From: Toxoplasma gondii ME49
Taxonomy: Eukaryota > Apicomplexa > Conoidasida > Eucoccidiorida > Sarcocystidae
Direction: 5' to 3'
Length of the DNA: 64,000 nucleotides
NCBI RefSeq assembly: GCF_000006565.2
Contig: NC_031474.1
Span: forward strand, 3,507,662-3,571,661
In this document: positions 10,521 to 21,009 of the stretch, piece after piece
Numbering within the stretch: position 1 is the first letter of the stretch
How the letters are laid out: each line of letters begins with the position of its first letter
Translations under genes and position numbers: made by a program
The notes under the pieces: model-generated
What the model saw: only the letters and a program-made list of their open reading frames with translations
Database searches by the model: none
Told to the model about the DNA's origin: nothing

Positions 10521-12670
10521 TCATTGCTGGGAGCGTGCAAGGAGAGAAAAAAAGTACTGAGTCTCAAGAAGGGCGTCGCCTACAAGATCTGTGCAGTGGA
10601 CAGCGTTACGAACACGATCGGAGCCAAATTTTGCGCGAAGGCTTTGCGGACGCACACACTTTGCCAATTCCGGGTCATGTGGTCCTGCACACAAATGAGA
10701 AAAAAGGCAACACTTGCAGGACCTCATGGCTATTGGCTGTTAAGCGAGCATGCTTCGTCTGCCCGCCGAGGCGCATCGGTTGCCCAGCAGAGGCTTTTCA
10801 TGCTCGGGATCCGCACAATTTCTCACATCGCGTATTCGAACTGGCGGTGCCGCGGTACCTGAGAGTTGGCGCAGTCGGGCGACAGAATCGTTTTCTTCGT
10901 GCTCAACCTGCATCGCTAGGCAAACGCCCTGAGTTAGCTCGTCGATCATCTGCAGACGCAGGTAATGCTGGATTTCCGTCTCATGGGTAGTGCAACTTTT
11001 TCCAAAACCCACGAAAGAGGCCCCACAACGACTCGATGCCGGTCATTTCCGTGCAATCTCAACCACATGGCGCAATAAAAAACTTGCGGACGGGATACGG
11101 ATCTCAACGAACTGTTCGTTAGCCGTGCTCGGGCATCACATGGACCACTCCATTTCTCGTGGAATGTTGCAAAGAAGACTCACGAAGTCCAGCCATGTTC
11201 TGATTCATTCCTGTATAGTTCTGTATACATGCAGACACACGAGTTGATGAACGGCGGGTAATCCTGAAAGAATTCTGTGTCATGCGATAGTTGCAATCAC
11301 CTGAGAGTATTCAGCGAGAACAGTTTTGTAGACCTCATAGAACTCGTCCGCAGCGTTCCGGCTTAAATGAAATGACTGGATAGCAGTGATTCTGAATCCG
11401 TGAGTCAGGATCTCGTCAACTATCTTTCCAGCGTGTCTGAGTGCCGAAGGTTTTATCACGCAGCAGCTGCAGTCGCGGCCGATCTCATGAAGTGTGGCCG
11501 CTGAGGTGGCCGACAAAAATTCCGGCAGGTGCCGAAGGCTATCATCTTCCAGCGCGCTCCAGAGAACAGCATTCTGAGTCCTCGAGATACCGTAAGCTGC
11601 TCGTAAGCTGCTTGGTGACTGTTGCCGCGCCTGAGCAGGATCCTCTGCGCCGACAATGTATTCCAAACTGTACGCAGCACGGACGCTTGAAGACAGTCAT
11701 TTCTAATTCCCGTACCATGCTACGGAGGAACGGTTGTGTGCATTTACCTTAAGACGTGCACTCTGCGCACAGTATGTCTCCTCTACAACTTCGCTGGTCT
11801 TTGAATGCATCTCCGGCATTACAACACAAATTGTAATGATGCCCAACAATCGTTGACGCGCACGACAGAGAAACTCCTACGGATACGCCAAAGAAGGATG
11901 TGTTTCAGTCACCGGAACTCAGTACATACCACCACTTTTGCATTCCAGATGCAAGGACTGACATGCGTTCCGTCTAGGAGAAAAAACCCGCCATGGTCCA
12001 AGATAGCTATCAGTGGTGAATTGTTTGTTGGGCATGCTGTCTACTGGCAAGCTGTTCTGGTGGTGAACTGACGATGAGGATTTTTGAGGAGCTGGCCAGG
12101 AGGCAATGTGTGTATTCACACCAGGGCCCACCGTTGTTTGGAATCATGCCCGACGATCTCTACGACGACCGCCCTTCCATCAGTTAAGGTCTGGGTGTCA
12201 GCGTCTGTCTGTTCGGCTGTATCGTTATTCTCGGGTTGGGACTGCGGACTTTTCATGATGTCAAGCAACCGTTTGGCTTTCTGATGGTCCAGTTGCACCG
12301 TTTGTATGCCCGATAAGATGAAGCCGCTGTCAGTCAGTCGCTGCAGGATGCACCCAAGATGTTTTTGTGCGTGTGGCTTTACAATCACGGCCGCTTTGCG
12401 GAATCGAGGGGCGAGATCAGAACGCGTGCACTCATCACCATAATCAACGATCTTTAGTTGTCGCGAGAATATTGTAACGGTATTGCCTAAGTACAAGTGC
12501 CCTTCCAGAGGTATCGAGGCAGGTGTTCGTTTTAGAAAAAGTCGTCGAAGCTTAGGGTCGTACAGCTCAACAGAGTTGTCTGATCGATTGTAAGACAAAG
12601 AGAGCTCCTTGACCATATCAGCCTGGTGGTCGCACCAGGTGACGTGGAATACCCACGTGTCTGGTACCAT
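10521..12670 (-). CDS. NME7: NME7-like nucleoside diphosphate kinase (DM10 plus two NDK domains)
   Basis: Four exons, all junctions in phase: 12670-12120, 11667-11301, 10949-10859 and 10684-10521, giving 390 residues (human NME7 is 376). The N-terminal DM10 domain (about residues 5-88) shows LFLKRTP, LYLGNTVTIFSRQL and DYGDE. The first NDK domain follows (VIVKPHA) and ends near NAVLWSALEDD. The second NDK domain has CCVIKPSAL, EFYEVYK, GPHDPELAKCVRPQSLRAKFG and RNAVHCTD, so its phospho-acceptor His is present. In the first domain the corresponding His is Leu and the domain is shortened, so it is probably catalytically dead. NME7 family proteins sit inside ciliary doublet microtubules and bind gamma-tubulin complexes. 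In a coccidian the likely site is the male gamete flagellum (inference). The start is the ATG just before DM10, as in homologues. Confidence 0.93.
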
Positions 12671-13445
12671 CTTGTTTCACAGTATTGAACTCAGCCTCCA
12701 GATCTAGCGTGGCGACCGTTAGAGGGACACAGGCCTTTCTGTTCTTTAAGGACTGGCAGTTCCTTTGCTGCCTGTGGCGCCGCTGCCTTCAAGAACGAAA
12801 CGTCCGTGCACGTCTCCTTTGTTGAAAGCAACAAGTCAGGCAAAGCCAAAGTCACTAGAGGACAACTTCAGTGCCGACGATTCACCGCTGTGTCATGCGT
12901 GCTGCCCTTTGTCGTAGGCAAAAATCACCACAGAACCATGCTTTTGCTTTCAATTCGTCTCACTAGCGGGGTAATAGGATGTGAACACGGTTAACGTCCT
13001 TGCGTGCAAAGTAGCGCTATCAGTATTCTGGCTTGCCAAGAGAACAATCGCCTGACTGTCTGTCAGGGCGTGGTTATGCTGCAGACGGGCTTGGAAGGTT
13101 TGTGCGCTTGCCGTTTGGAGTGGCCGCAGTCTCTACAATTCACTGGGGAAAACCAGAGACGCGAACAGTTAACCGGTGACATGACTTTGCATTGTGGTTT
13201 AAACATCCGGAACGCCCCACAGATATTAACACACAAAAGAAACGGCATCGCCAAATTTGCCTGTTTGCTACCACACTTTGTACTATAATCCTTAGTACGA
13301 CAAGTTTTCACTTGATTGTTCACGCGCTCCTTTCCATCTCTATGTATGGTTTCTGACGAAGTGGCTCCGATTTGTTCCACGCCTTCCTCTGACTACCCGT
13401 CAGCGTGGGGCCCGCCTTGTTTGTTTCCTCTCGACCGATTTAGAT
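12671..13445. other. Intergenic, no gene seen
   Basis: This is the upstream flank of the NME7-like gene and the downstream flank of the small secreted-protein gene. Only short frames occur, and none has support. Confidence 0.5.
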
Positions 13446-14196
13446 TTAGTCAAGCAGTTTCAGCTTCTGAACATTTGCGCAGTTTTACTACCGGCATTTG
13501 AAGGTAACTACCCGCCAGACGTACCTGGTTGACCGAGCGCAATTCGTACGTTGCCTGACGACGAGATTAATCATCGTTGTTTCGCGGGGAGGTAGTGCGA
13601 CTATCATACCGCAACGAGTTCGGACATGAGTCTCTCCAAATTTCCGTCTGGAGATGCATTGTGCATCTGCAGAGTTTAGTCATGAGCATGCTTTTTCAGC
13701 AGAGGGAGGCTCGGAAAGCTGCTTACTGCATCTTCGGCAGCGATGGCTTTTTCAGCAACTGCTGTCTCAGCGACTTCCTGTGCACTCTGCGTCAGAGCTC
13801 GCATTTTTATCAAGATCGAACAACTAATTCACCTCTTCAATCTCAGCCTCATCAGCGGCATCGTGACTTGACTGTATTTTCTCATCTATTTCCTCTTCTC
13901 TTCAAAAGGAGCATCTCAGAATAATATGATGGCTCTTCTCCACAGTCTAAGACGAAAAGGGCTACCGTTTGTCCGCTTCTTCCAAGTCAGCAATCGCACT
14001 TTCTGCTCGCGATTCGGCTTCATCTTCCTGAAATACAGCTGACTGTAAACTGTATCGTTTCAGCCATTGCAAGTTCACTTACGTCATAGTCTTGAGTTAC
14101 CCGAATGGTAGCCCGTCCGGATTCAGCAGTTGCTTCGAGAACCAGGCGGCAGAGTGCGCAGGCACAAACCAGAAGCAATCCACGAGCGTATCTCAT
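13446..14196 (-). CDS. Small secreted acidic helical protein, seven mini-exons
   Basis: Seven exons with agreeing phases: 14196-14083, 14027-13966, 13866-13833, 13786-13727, 13666-13610, 13554-13525 and 13466-13446 (TAA), giving 125 residues. Exon 1 encodes a clear signal peptide (MRYARGLLLVCACALCRLVL, then EATAES). The rest is Ala/Glu/Asp-rich and likely helical, with segments such as EDEAESRAESAIADLEEADK and AQEVAETAVAEKAIAAEDA, and a short basic-hydrophobic end (KLKLLD). Donors are mostly GTAAGT/GTAAGC/GTACGT-like. The weakest are GTAGCC after exon 2 and GTATGA after exon 5. I recognise no family. A signal peptide without a membrane segment suggests secretion, for example to a dense-granule-like compartment or the vacuole (inference). 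The coding exons are too short to be found as ordinary long frames. Confidence 0.72.
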
Positions 14197-15137
14197 TCTG
14201 ACAATAGAATGAAACAACTTCTGAAATAGAAATGCGACACAACTGGGCGTTGGCGTATAAGTAGCCACCAGTCATTCACGAAAAAACACATTTCTGAGTT
14301 GATAGCTACCACTATCGTGTCTTGACACCCGAGAGTAGCATCGTGTGAGCCATCGGGCTCACTCGATATTATTTTCGTTGCGGCCACATATTCACCATAG
14401 TGCTAGCAACCTACAACTACCTCGCAACTAGGCATGGGTTTCACGTGGCAAAATGGCACAATCATGCATTGAGCTCTGAGCTCTTTACTGAACCTGGGTG
14501 TGAAAAGGCGAATAGACCGTGTGTTGTCTACAATCCATTCGACCATAGAACGAGAGGCAAACATGCCGTGGACACCGATGTGCAACGTCTGAATGCCGGC
14601 TTTGAACACAGTGACTTCGCACAAAGTGTGATTATACCGGAAACTGTCGCCAACGACGTTTGCCTTCCAGGCATTTCCATTTATCCTGCTGCTTACGGGG
14701 TTCGCTGCTCCGTGTGCATTAGCAGCAGGGGGAAGTGCATTTCTGGGCAGTCATTGCGCAGTATCGAATACCTGGGTGGATACAATATGCACCCAGTGTC
14801 TGTATGGGTTAGCAGAAGAGCCTGCCGATTTTTAGTCATCCCTTTTGCAGAGCTGTTGGGTTCCCGAGACTCACATTTTTGTTTGGTGGACGTGATGTCC
14901 GGCCTCATGAAAGTTACTACGGCGCGATAATGTGGAGTAGCGGCGTGTGACACGACGTGCAGCCGCTTAACTCGCGACACAGCATAATAATGGAACTGGC
15001 GCCATCAAACGTCAGATGCCCATTTACGTGGGATGCCCTGCTATACTTCCTTTCTGAAGACACACACGGATGTTGATGCCTGCTTCCGCTCGCCACAGGG
15101 GCAGACCCCCACAAGATTCTGGTCTCACCTTGAAGAG
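14197..15137. other. Intergenic; one long plus frame without a good start
   Basis: A plus-strand frame, 14400-14930, is open for 177 codons, but it begins with GTG and has no early ATG, no splice partners and no family resemblance. I treat it as chance or transcript flank. Confidence 0.35.
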
Positions 15138-17650
15138 TTATGACTCTTGCACAACACTGTTAATCCGCGAACCAAAGAGATGAACCACAAAAGAAAATGG
15201 TATATGGTCACTGCGCGTGTTGTGGTACACGTATGTGCTCATGAGAAATGCACCAGCATCTCCCTTTGCTCGAATTATGACGCGATCCAAAAACCCTGTG
15301 CCCTGTGGTCTTTCGAGGCCCGACGGACTGAAGCATCTTTTCATCATCGATGTGATTGTCGCCTGCGCGCACATACAACCGACATACAAGACAGCTGTAT
15401 TTGCTCGACATTCGCGGAAAAGATGTTGTCTTTAGCATCACTGGGATTCGTGCTTGGGATGACGGTCCCGAAGGCCTCCATAACATTAAACTAGCCAGAA
15501 GAAGCAAAATAAGGCGTACCGTGATGACTTCTCCATCGCGATAGGGGCGGCAATCCTTCGACCATGGGTAACTGAAGCCACCTCGATAGCACACGTTTAC
15601 TGATGAAAACCCCGCTTCACGTAGAGCCACGGTAAAGTCCTGACCCAGCTCCTCTCTGCCGGGATTCGGTATCATCGAATCCATCATAAATAAAACAGGA
15701 ACAACGCGCCGTTGAAAAAGTGATTCTTTTGTTTCGTAGCTTTCTTGAAGGCTCCGCATGAAGTTCTTGCCGCCTGCAAGCATCAGAAAAACAAAAATCG
15801 AATCAGCGACTAACAGAAGCACCCGTAATGGCAGTGATTATCGATGTGACGATTGAGCTCCAACAAAAACCTACTTATGGAACCGCCTTCACTGTCGAGA
15901 TAGTTTGTGAACGGGGAAAGTCCTGATACGCCAGTCAGAACCTCCTCGGATGTCTTCATGTTCAACCGAGCATTGAAGTCGCCGGCAACAAGGACGATAT
16001 CGAAATCGTCCAAACTACCTGAAAGAACGCATCCGAACAAGAAGATCCAAAAAGCACTGTACTGCGACGGCTCACACAAGGCTGCGGCCGCCTCCTGGTA
16101 TCGTCAGAAAAGAACATGTCTTAAGACGACCACTACGGATTCATCATTGCGAGCCATGTTGAACAAGGGTCCACTCAACCTTCCCGTTTAGAGAACCCGT
16201 CAAGTGTGTCGACATTCTCAGACTTTCGTTGTGCCGAAGCTGTCGGCTTCATCTTGTGAAACTGGGTCTTCTAAAAGTATACCTGGGCACATTTATCGTG
16301 CAATCACCGATACAACAGTGTAGACTACCTCAGAGAAAATACATCGCAGCAGACTCTAGATACGAATGATATTTTATAAAACAACCAAACAGGGGAAACG
16401 GGTCTGGATATATCCGTCGAGATGAACGGCGGTCCTCTCTGTTCGCGTCACAGGCGTCTGGGCTCGTTCTGTTGCGCGGTTTCTGGTCAACGTGTTCTTG
16501 CACCATGTTGTTGTTGCTCGTACCAGTTCCTTCACCTCCACAGTTCTCTGCCATCATCGAAAGAACTTGCGACACTGGAGGGGTGTTGCTTCTTTTGTGG
16601 GTGACATGAATCCCGGCGATCAACACCTTCCCTACGCCTGCAACAGTCATCTTCACTCCGACGAAGCCTTTCTCCGATGACTCAATGCTGCCCATGCAAA
16701 ACTCGGGGGCTCCGGTCATTTCCACGGTGTCTCTCGCAAACCACATGATCGCTTGTGTATTTGGCGTGAAGAAGCGCAAGCTCCTAAGCATAGTGCCCCT
16801 GGTGTTGTTCAATTGACGGACTCCTGACAGGGTCCAAGTTGGGGTTATACTGATTGCGTTCAGACCATCTAGGACGGAATCACGGAGTATCGCCTCCTCT
16901 GGAGGTGAATATCGATTGTTCTCTTGAACAGTGACAAAGAACATATCAATGTTGTCCAGGTCGATGACAGGCTTGCCCTTTTCAAAAGGATGTTCGCGAC
17001 AGAAAGGCAGCAGGAACTCAAAGGGGGTAGGTTTGAACAGTTCAGTGTTCCTGTGGACACACAGTTGAGCAGGCAGAATGTGACATCACCAGAACTGGAT
17101 TCCTCTAATTGCAGAGCACATGAGAGCGACACTGAATTACTGTTGCAACAAGTGTGTCAGTCCCGTGGGACTTACCATTGAAATATAGCTACTCTCAAAG
17201 GACCTGTGCCAGAAGGAAGATCACGCGACCGTTGCTCCCTCTCCGCAGATTTCTTTTGACTGAATTGGACGACCCTGCTATGGTACTCTGCATGCACTGC
17301 CGCCAAAAGCGACTCTGCTGTGTCTTGGCTCGTTTGTAACAACGGAGTTTCATCGCTTTCCATCAGCCCTCCGGAAGCGGTTGGCGTTTCATCTGGAACT
17401 CGTATGGCGTCGACGTCCTCAAGGCCAGCTTCGGATGCTGTTGTCGAAGCGACCGACGGCTGGCGGCTAAGGGGTACGAATGAAAGAGATGCCTCCCTAT
17501 GCGCCTCACAGGCCGTGACTGGAACCGGATACCCAGGTTTTGAGCCAAACGTTTTTACCAGGGTTTCCTCACGCTCGGACGTGGGAGTCAGCCCATTTGC
17601 GACGAGCCATAGCTCCTCCTTAGTGATGTCACTGGGTATGCGAGAGAGTC
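15138..17650 (-). CDS. Endonuclease/exonuclease/phosphatase (EEP) family protein, catalytic part
   Basis: Five exons agree in phase: 17650-17176, 17050-16536, 16018-15815, 15773-15520 and 15362-15138 (stop). Donors are GTAAGT, GTGAAG, GTTAGT and GTACGC. The product shows the EEP catalytic set in order: LRVAIFQWN (Asn of the first strand, formed across a splice), FFVTVQEN (metal-binding Glu), VLIAGIHVTHK (central His strand), DIVLVAGDFNARL (Asp and Asn), and TGFLDRVIIR with TRSDHIPF (final Asp-His). All key residues are kept, so it is probably active. The layout recalls inositol-polyphosphate 5-phosphatase-like and DNase I-like enzymes; the substrate is not clear. The first exon here enters in phase 1, so further 5' exons exist; candidates lie at about 17.7-17.8 kb and 18.05-18.26 kb, and an ATG frame near 18.30 kb begins with a hydrophobic stretch. 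The N-terminus is therefore unresolved. Confidence 0.82.
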
Positions 17651-18334
17651 CTGCAAATACAAACAAGAGTAGACAACATGGCGGAGTCGGGCAGTCTGTG
17701 GGGCGGCAGTAACAGACCTCGTAGAGCGTCGTCAAACGGGCAGACAGGACAACCTTGTACTGCCTCTTAAAGAAGAGCTGCATGGCACTTTTCTGCAACA
17801 ATTGCACAGGTATCCAGGATTCACTGACACATCCTCACGAAAGAAGATGTTGTACGATGCAGGAAAGGACTCGACGACGCAAATGCTGGCCAACGCAGCT
17901 TACATATGGTCCTGCGAGTAACAGTCAAGAAGAGACATCGATTCATCTGATAAACCGCTTCTGTACAGACTGAATCCCTCGACGCTCTCGCAATGTGGAT
18001 ACGATGTGAACAGGCTTGTGTCGGCAGACTTGCTTGGTGAGCTTGAAGGACAGACTTACCGTGACGATCACGGAATTGAAGACGAAGGAGATTGAACATC
18101 CTCTTCGCTTGACGCGCCCTGCTGTAGAAAAACTGACTAATTCGGGAGCCAATCCTTCGCAAGCGTGGTCCCAACCCGTACCTCCCGGAGCGATTCCTCC
18201 GCCGAGGGACGAACGCGGCTGTCTCCAACGCTGACGATCTCGTTGCTTCTGGTGGAAATGCCTGCACAAAATGAAAGCATGATAAACATAAATGGCATGC
18301 TCGAAGGATGCGCGTGATGTAGAGTAAACCTTTT
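17651..18334 (-). CDS. Candidate 5' exons of the EEP-family gene
   Basis: Two exon-like pieces are visible. One follows a strong acceptor near 17.80 kb (about 25 codons, including QLFFKRQYKVVLSARL). The other ends at a GTAAGT donor near 18.05 kb and is open in more than one frame. Phase 0 to 0 joining is possible between them, but the join to the exon at 17650 needs a poor GTTTGA donor. An upstream ATG near 18.30 kb starts MPFMFIMLSFCAG, which could be a signal peptide. The exact splicing cannot be decided by eye. Confidence 0.35.
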
Positions 18335-19069
18335 TTATCTTCGGTGTGCGCACTTTATCTTCTGAAGCGTTGTCAACAGGCTAAAGGTGAGCCCCAAAAC
18401 ACAGAGAAGGGTCGTCGCGCCTGAGTCCCCGCAGATGTTGTAAAATGGCAGAGCTCTACCCATGCGGGCGTGCTTCCTTGGTAGCACCGCACTCGAGCTA
18501 CTCTGTGTGATGCAGTAGGTTCCTGAAAAAGTTAGCAGGGTGGCATAGATCATATTTATTGTTGTATGACACGTTCCCACCTTTCGAAGACCAGGAAAAA
18601 CTGAACAGCGAATCACCACGGACATCGTGAACCCTGTTGGCTTCAAAACTAACGTGTCGAGACCTGGGCGTGCCATCCATTGGTAGTCTGACAGCTGGGC
18701 TCTTTTCCGTACATGGGTTAAAGATGACAACTCGTCGATTGCAAACCTTGATAAGGATTCGGAGTGGTTCCCAATTGAAACGAGCGATGAAGGCGGACGT
18801 GACTCCCGCTGGGTCTCACTTCCAGCCGCAGAGACACCCCCCACACTGAATGCCGCCGGCGGAGAAACACCTTGCGGCGCAGCGTCGACCACTGAAAACG
18901 GCGCATTCTTCTGGTATTCATTCAGATCTACCACATCCCTATCAGCAGCCAACGTGCGGAGCAGGCCAGACCTCCTAGATGGATGTCGACCGGGAGCAAA
19001 CTGCAGGCTGGCCTCGGTCTCGTGCGTGTACGCACAGGAGACGGCTAGTATAGCCAAGAAGAGAAGCAT
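18335..19069 (-). CDS. Predicted type I membrane protein with signal peptide
   Basis: A single open frame from ATG 19069, about 244 residues. It begins MLLFLAILAVSCAYTHETEA, a signal peptide. A basic patch with LLRTLAADRD lies about 20 residues past the cleavage region. A Ser/Pro-rich stretch and a Cys-containing region follow, then a hydrophobic segment near the C-terminus (TTLLCVLGLTFSLLTTL) and a short basic tail (KIKCAHRR). The predicted topology is lumenal N-terminus, one membrane span and a short cytosolic tail. No family is recognised. RTLAA is close to, but not, the RRL-type export cleavage motif (TEXEL) of coccidian dense-granule proteins. A GTGGGA site inside the frame could instead splice it onto downstream exons, making it the 5' end of the EEP gene. 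I prefer a separate gene because the unspliced frame ends with a plausible membrane anchor. Confidence 0.5.
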   Translation of the reverse strand: MLLFLAILAVSCAYTHETEASLQFAPGRHPSRRSGLLRTLAADRDVVDLNEYQKNAPFSVVDAAPQGVSPPAAFSVGGVSAAGSETQRESRPPSSLVSIGNHSESLSRFAIDELSSLTHVRKRAQLSDYQWMARPGLDTLVLKPTGFTMSVVIRCSVFPGLRKVGTCHTTINMIYATLLTFSGTYCITQSSSSAVLPRKHARMGRALPFYNICGDSGATTLLCVLGLTFSLLTTLQKIKCAHRR

Positions 19070-19726
19070 AGTGTTGGGAGATGTCGCCAGAGAGCTGGTT
19101 GAGTGAAGCTGTTGTTTCTTTCGTGTGCCGTTCGATATAGAGCTCTGCTTCAGAGCGGCTTCGCAGATGTACGGAAAAACGGACGACCCTCCACCTGCGC
19201 AGTGGCTACTACGGATCCTAACCCCCTCAAAAGCTGTGCTGGTGTTGTTTCGGCTGGGAACACACATGGACCCTCTTGATGGAGTGAAGTTGGAAATGCT
19301 CCGCTCTTGCAAGGACCGGTGCAGTGACAACTAACAAGCGTCGCTGTACTGATGTAAGTTGAGTCTCAGACATCAACAGCACACTGGACGAAACACGCCC
19401 TCAAACTGTAAAGGGGAACCATGTCTCCTGAGTTTTTTTCAATACTGCCACTGACGGCGAAATTTTCAGGCACCCGCGGGGATGCATCGATGAAGACTTT
19501 TTACAAAGTTTCGCTGACAGGCTCACATAGCACCAACGAACAAAACTGGATGTTCAACGAACACGCGCGTCCTCCAATTTATATAGACAGGCCGCTGTGC
19601 CGTAAAATCATGTAGGCCTGGTAACGCAACTTGGGCGGCCACGACTTCGATCACCTGCTGCCTTGCTGAGCAGGGAGGCCTGCCGCTCCAGTAGCGAGAG
19701 AAAATACATTGGAGGCATCCATCACC

Positions 19727-19750
19727 ATATATATATATATATATATATAT
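19727..19750. repeat. (AT)n microsatellite
   Basis: A run of 12 AT dinucleotides. It is the only long AT-dinucleotide tract I see in the first 44 kb, in contrast to the many tracts between 44 and 58.6 kb. Confidence 0.95.
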
Positions 19751-20974
19751 AAACGTACCGAGCTGTTCAGTGACCGACGGAGAGCAGTGGAGAATTAAAT
19801 CGCCACACGATGTCATGGTTAACCATGAATCTGTCTCGTTGAATTGCTCTCGAAGCCACGCAACACCAGCTGACTGGCTAGCTTGCCTCCAGCATGCATG
19901 GCACCCGCCAGAATGATTTTCTTTTCGCTTGTTAGAACACTTGCTTATTAGCTTCTCCTGTGAATTCCATATCATTCGATGTTGACGAACAAACGTGGAC
20001 GTCTGCATGTGGCTTGGCTTCTTTTTCGTTTTGGACTTTGATGCGCGTCGCACGCAGCCGACATGTCTTGCAAATCAAACTCCCCATCGCAAGAGAGTAA
20101 ATCAATGGTATTTTCACGCCGGAGATCCGTCATACCAAGATGATAGGGGGTCGAAAAAAATCTGCGTTTTAGTTCTTTTCGAGGTCGTTTAATATTTCCT
20201 GTTCCGCGTGCCCTGGTGTAACCGGCGAGTGGTAGTCAGTGTGTCTGTGTCTCCGAGCAGCTCGAAGACAGTCCACATACAGACAGACGGTTAGTGCCTT
20301 ACCGTTGTAGTTATCATTACGGGAAAACAAAACCATCGTCTGAGCTCCGCTGATTTCTTTTTTTTTCAGTCTCGCCATAGTTGTCAGTCTACGCTGAAAG
20401 GCGCCACGTGCCAAGGCCTCTAGCGCACGGCAGTCCACAGTCCACTTTAGTTCAGGTGCGAGTTTGATCTTAACGGAGTCACCAGATGTTGTTGCAGGGT
20501 GGATGCTTGTTAACATTACAACAGGAGACAAACGTGACAGAATAATATTGCCTTATGGCCTTATCAGGACCCGAACTTGGGAAAAACAAGAGTGGAGCTA
20601 CAGAGTTCCGAGCCATGCAGCCGCCTATAACAAATGCGTAATACGAGCACGAGATGCCTCTCGTAGGAGCATCCCCGCACAGTAGCAAATCATTTTCTCG
20701 GAGAAGTTTCAGGGCACATAGAAAGTTCACGAAACCTTGCGTCTCTCGATTGACTACTGTTGAGAGAAAGTGTATATTTCACAGAAGTCGCACTTCTGTG
20801 AGCCCGCAGGTGTAGCCGGTTCCTTACCATCATCCGCAGGGTATGTCGACAAAGAAAACCAAGAAAGTAGGAAGATCCCCGGCCATATCAGCTGTAAGCC
20901 AAGCTTCTACGGTGTTCATAATTGAGACTCCAGCTTTGATGGCTGAGAATTTATTGAGCGCTCTCATTCTGGCT

Positions 20975-21009
20975 CTCCTTTCGCAGTTGCATGCCACCTG
21001 CGAAAGGAG
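20975..21009. repeat. Perfect 12-bp inverted repeat around a GCATGC loop
   Basis: CTCCTTTCGCAG at 20975-20986 pairs exactly with CTGCGAAAGGAG at 20998-21009. The 11-base spacer contains TGCATGCC, so the element is nearly symmetric throughout. Each arm reads as a splice acceptor (TTTCGCAG) on its own strand. GCATGC is a known coccidian promoter/AP2-type element. Confidence 0.9.

Noticed and set aside
10145..10990. Plus-strand frame of 281 codons
   Set aside because: It is antisense to the last two exons of the NME7-like gene, which have phase-consistent splicing and a clear family match. The plus reading has no domain.
14400..14930. Plus-strand 177-codon frame
   Set aside because: No early ATG, no splice partners and no family resemblance; likely chance.
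17900..18000. Eight-base micro-exon between candidate EEP 5' exons
   Set aside because: It fits phase but rests on almost no sequence and weak alternatives exist.
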